DNA of 39,012 nt from Bacteroidia bacterium (GTDB lineage: Bacteria > Bacteroidota > Bacteroidia > B-17B0 > Aurantibacillaceae), in assembly GCA_026414605.1 (NCBI GenBank), contig JAOAIP010000057.1, positions 1-39,012 of the forward strand, in the 5' to 3' direction. The notes below the pieces were generated by a model. It ran no database searches. It was not told where the DNA came from and saw only the letters and a list, made by a program, of their open reading frames with translations. The position numbers and the translations under genes are program-made. Below are positions 36,134-39,012 of the stretch, one piece after another (the first letter of the stretch is position 1; each line of letters starts with the position of its first letter).

Positions 36134-36507
36134 ATAAATTTTTTTGTAAATTTAACAAAAAATTAAAATCAATGAATTCGAATTAAATGAACAAATGATT
36201 TTTAATGTTTAATATGTTTAAACTTTTTTAGGTAGTATTTTCAAAGAGAAATTACTTTTAAATTATTTTTCCACTTAATTTAAGATACATCTTCAAAAAG
36301 TTTGTCTGTATTAATCAAGCCCTTTTCAGAATTTATCTCTTAATATTTATCAAACGTCACTAAAATTTTTTACCACATTTTAAATTATGAAAACTTTCTC
36401 ATTCATTACTTCAAACTATTTGCGTCAACTTTGTAATTTATTAAATGAATAATGACAAAAAACCAAACCAAACAATTTATCTTTCAAGTTCTTCTTTATT
36501 TTTTCTC
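36134..36507. other. Intergenic stretch without a gene
   Basis: AT-rich region between the promoter at 36106-36133 and the stop of the next minus-strand gene. Its last about 53 bases (36455-36507) are the copied flank also found at 24841-24896. I see no clear terminator and no structure in the rest. Confidence 0.6.
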
Positions 36508-36905
36508 CTAATTACTACTTATCACATTTATACTTCCTTTGAATATCACATTACTATCTGTGAATTTGATAACATAATAATAGGCACCATCGGGCACCTT
36601 ATTACCTTGATACGTTCCATCCCAATACACTTTCTTGTTATCGTAATTATTTCCCTTAAATATCTCCTGTCCGTATCTGTTGAATACTATAACTTCGTTA
36701 TTGGGGTAGTTTTCGATAAAACCAATCCAGAAGAAGTCATTGTAATTATCACCATTGGGCGTCATTGTATTAGCAATAATGAGTTTGTAATCTTTTAGGA
36801 CTAAAATACGAACTGAAGCAGTATCTATACATCCATAATTATCTTTCACAAAAACAATATAGGAAGTATCTTTGGTAGGCCATACAAATGGGTTATTAAT
36901 AGTAG
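36455..36905 (-). repeat. Shared 3' gene tail plus downstream flank, copy C
   Basis: CHU_C-encoding tail of the gene ending at 36508 with its copied downstream flank. It agrees with A and B up to about 36640, is divergent from both from about 36643 to 36745, then is identical or nearly so to copy A from about 36750 to 36895. Confidence 0.8.
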
Positions 36906-39012
36906 TATCTGAGATATTATAACTTGGTGTCCAAGCGTAGTTGATACCTCCACTTGCCACTATCTGAACTGAAAAACCTATGCTTATACTGGTATCAGGT
37001 GATGGTGTAATTTTTGCTCCATTGAAATATCTCACCAATACTTTTGTGATAGATGTAGTTTGAGTAGGACATACTCCACTTTGAACTGTTGCAATATACC
37101 AAGTAGTATCCGTTAAATTAGCAAATGTATAAGTGGGTGAAGTATTAGATAAACTTGTCCACGTAGAACCATTATCGGTTGAACTGTACCAATCTAAAAT
37201 AGTACCCGTGTAATTAGTTAATGTAAGTGTTCCTTGATTAAATGGGAAACAAACAAGTGTGTCTCTGCGAATATAACCAGCTACTGTAGAAGGATCAACG
37301 GTAATAGTAGCGTTAGGCGAAGTAGTAGCCGAAGGACAAGTACCACTTTGCACAACTGCACCAAAAATAGTAGTTTGAGACAAATTAGAATATGTATAAA
37401 CAGTATTTGTATTAGCGATAGGTATCCATGTATTACCATTGTCTGTAGAAAACATCCAAGATACAACATTTCCATTATTTCCACTAATAGATACTGTTCC
37501 TGTATTAGAACCAGCACAAACAGTGGCATTTGATGCTACACTTCCAGGAATAGTTAAAGGAGAAACATTAATCACTTTATACAATGTATCATCACATCCA
37601 TAATCAGAAGTAGCCACTAAATAAACAGTATAAGTTCCACCTGTGCTATATAAGTGAGAAGGTTGATACAAAGTAGAAGTATTACCATCGCCAAAATTCC
37701 ATAACCATGAAGCAATAGTTGCACTTCCTCCAATCCAAGAATAATTTGAGAAATATACAGTATCACTAACGCAATTAGGATTGGTAGCACTAAAATTGAC
37801 AAATGGTAAATCCTCAATAGTTACTTGATGTACTATTGAGTCCTTACAACCAGAAGATAAATTCTGTATAACTAAACTCACATATTTAATTCCACTACAA
37901 CTATAATTTACTGATATAGATGCTGTATTTGCAGTAGAAGGCGAAGAACAGTTTCCTAAATACCATTGATACGCATAAGGTCCACTTCCACTCACAGTAG
38001 CAGAAAATGTATAAGGTTGATTATCTACACAAGGATGGTTGGGATAACTAAAATCAGCAAAACTAAAACCTGGTAATACAGTTACATAAGATACCGCTGA
38101 ATTAGAGCAACCACCAGGTTCCGTATATGTAACAGTATAACTTGTTGATGATGTTGGAGAAACTACCACTATAGGACCACCCCCTCCTATGGGTGTCCAT
38201 GTATAGGTACCACCACTTGGAGAGACCGTAGCAGTTAAAATTACACTCGCACCTGGTGCAGAACACAATGTTGCATTATTAACGGCTACTGTTGGTAAAG
38301 CACTAACATAAACAGTTGCTTGTGTTGTATTTGTACATCCCGCAGGAGAAATATAACTTAACGAGTAGGTTGTTGTAGATGCAGGAGAAACCACAATAGA
38401 TGGAGTAGTCATTCCACCTGGCGACCAAAAGTATAAACCTCCTGTAGGATTAACCGTTGCACTCAAAGTAGCACTGCCTGAACCACAAATTGTAGCATTA
38501 TTAACAGATACCGTGGGTAATGGTTGAACAGTAACATTAGATACAGCTTGCGAAGAACAAGAATTCGCATCGGTATAAGTTACTGTATAAGAAACATTAG
38601 AAGGTGGAGTAATTACAATAGAATTTGTAGTTGATCCTCCGGGTGTCCATACATAAGTACCACCTCCTGGAACACCATTGGCTGTCAAAGTAGTAGATTG
38701 ACCTGCACATAAAGATGGACTATTCACTGTAACATTTGGTGAAGGATTAACAAATACAGTGCCTGAAGCAGATGAGGTACATCCATTAGGATCTGTGTAA
38801 GTAAGGTTATATGCTTGTGTAGAAGGTGGAGAAACAACAATACTTGATGTAGTAAAACCACCAGGTGTCCAATTGTAACTACCACCAACAGGATTAACTA
38901 CACTTGTAAGAGTAGCATTTTGACCTGCACATATAGTAGCATTTGATACAGATACAGAGGGTAATGGATTGACGTTAACACAAATCGTATTAGAATAAGC
39001 AGTACCTCCACA
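36508..39012 (-). CDS. Giant secreted Ig/PKD protein with CHU_C tail, N-terminus outside window
   Basis: The frame is open from the right edge of the window to the TAG at 36508, so 834 residues are visible and the start lies beyond the edge; a GTG at 38727 is internal, because the repeat pattern continues upstream of it for 95 codons. Visible order: part of one and then four full Ig-like repeats (about 80 residues each: ATICAGQNATLTSVVNPVGG and SIVVSPPSTQAYNLTYTDPN type), a PKD-like domain, a second PKD-like domain with WLWNFGDGNTS, one X-Y Ig pair, a last Ig-like domain and the CHU_C type B tail. It belongs to the same family as the genes ending at 20787 and 24897 and shares its last few hundred bases with them. 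Probable surface adhesin exported by T9SS. Confidence 0.85.
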   Translation of the reverse strand, partial: CGGTAYSNTICVNVNPLPSVSVSNATICAGQNATLTSVVNPVGGSYNWTPGGFTTSSIVVSPPSTQAYNLTYTDPNGCTSSASGTVFVNPSPNVTVNSPSLCAGQSTTLTANGVPGGGTYVWTPGGSTTNSIVITPPSNVSYTVTYTDANSCSSQAVSNVTVQPLPTVSVNNATICGSGSATLSATVNPTGGLYFWSPGGMTTPSIVVSPASTTTYSLSYISPAGCTNTTQATVYVSALPTVAVNNATLCSAPGASVILTATVSPSGGTYTWTPIGGGGPIVVVSPTSSTSYTVTYTEPGGCSNSAVSYVTVLPGFSFADFSYPNHPCVDNQPYTFSATVSGSGPYAYQWYLGNCSSPSTANTASISVNYSCSGIKYVSLVIQNLSSGCKDSIVHQVTIEDLPFVNFSATNPNCVSDTVYFSNYSWIGGSATIASWLWNFGDGNTSTLYQPSHLYSTGGTYTVYLVATSDYGCDDTLYKVINVSPLTIPGSVASNATVCAGSNTGTVSISGNNGNVVSWMFSTDNGNTWIPIANTNTVYTYSNLSQTTIFGAVVQSGTCPSATTSPNATITVDPSTVAGYIRRDTLVCFPFNQGTLTLTNYTGTILDWYSSTDNGSTWTSLSNTSPTYTFANLTDTTWYIATVQSGVCPTQTTSITKVLVRYFNGAKITPSPDTSISIGFSVQIVASGGINYAWTPSYNISDTTINNPFVWPTKDTSYIVFVKDNYGCIDTASVRILVLKDYKLIIANTMTPNGDNYNDFFWIGFIENYPNNEVIVFNRYGQEIFKGNNYDNKKVYWDGTYQGNKVPDGAYYYVIKFTDSNVIFKGSINVISSN

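Noticed and set aside
38725-38727. GTG as the start codon of the last adhesin gene
   Set aside because: The frame is open upstream to the window edge and continues the same Ig-like repeat, with no signal peptide after the GTG. The gene is cut by the window.
20787-39012. CRISPR array or other short direct-repeat array in the repetitive right half
   Set aside because: The repetition is at the protein-domain level, about 80 residues with much nucleotide divergence. There are no short identical repeats with equal spacers.

Overview
The window is AT-rich DNA from a member of the Bacteroidota. The evidence is the TAnnTTTG -7 promoter boxes in front of many genes, the lack of Shine-Dalgarno sequences, a three-gene succinate dehydrogenase with a single fused cytochrome b subunit, secreted proteins carrying type IX secretion (T9SS) tails of both kinds, and a Bacteroidota-type lipobox. 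I cannot place it below phylum with confidence; a Chitinophagales-like or related environmental lineage would fit.

Left half (1-20.7 kb), core metabolism with single-gene spacing. It holds the 5' end of an unknown gene, acs (acetyl-CoA synthetase), rpsT (ribosomal protein S20), a TPR lipoprotein, a GT87-like membrane glycosyltransferase coupled to a large TPR protein, tRNA-Asp, gcvP (glycine cleavage P-protein), fumC, tRNA-Phe, coaX (type III pantothenate kinase) overlapping an outer-membrane protein gene, sdhCAB and a CAU-anticodon tRNA. FumC and SdhCAB are consecutive TCA-cycle enzymes. Acs and GcvP feed acetyl-CoA and one-carbon metabolism.

The gaps between these genes are crowded with small non-coding repeats of at least five families. 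The most striking is a GC-rich element present three times (7681-7960, 11435-11725, and 14633-14770 inverted). It has a constant core, and two hairpin arms that differ in sequence between copies yet stay self-complementary. One copy sits in frame inside coaX and adds about 46 residues. Another contains a second palindromic repeat inside one arm, and a 120-bp mini-element flanked by an 11-bp direct repeat sits at its end. A remnant of a nucleotidyltransferase gene lies between sdhC and sdhA.

Right half (20.8-39 kb), all on the minus strand. This is a cluster of five giant secreted proteins (about 1060-1440 residues, one running off the right edge) plus one small secreted protein. Four of the giants end in the gliding-motility-type CHU_C domain (T9SS type B tail) after a shared module string of PKD-like domains, paired Ig-like modules and a last Ig-like domain. 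Their N-terminal halves differ: seven-bladed propellers in two, a jelly-roll plus Ig array in one, an Ig array in another. The fifth, in the middle of the same probable operon, ends in a T9SS type A tail. The last few hundred bases of three of these genes are nearly identical in patches and form a mosaic that points to gene conversion. The cluster most likely encodes surface adhesins or matrix proteins.
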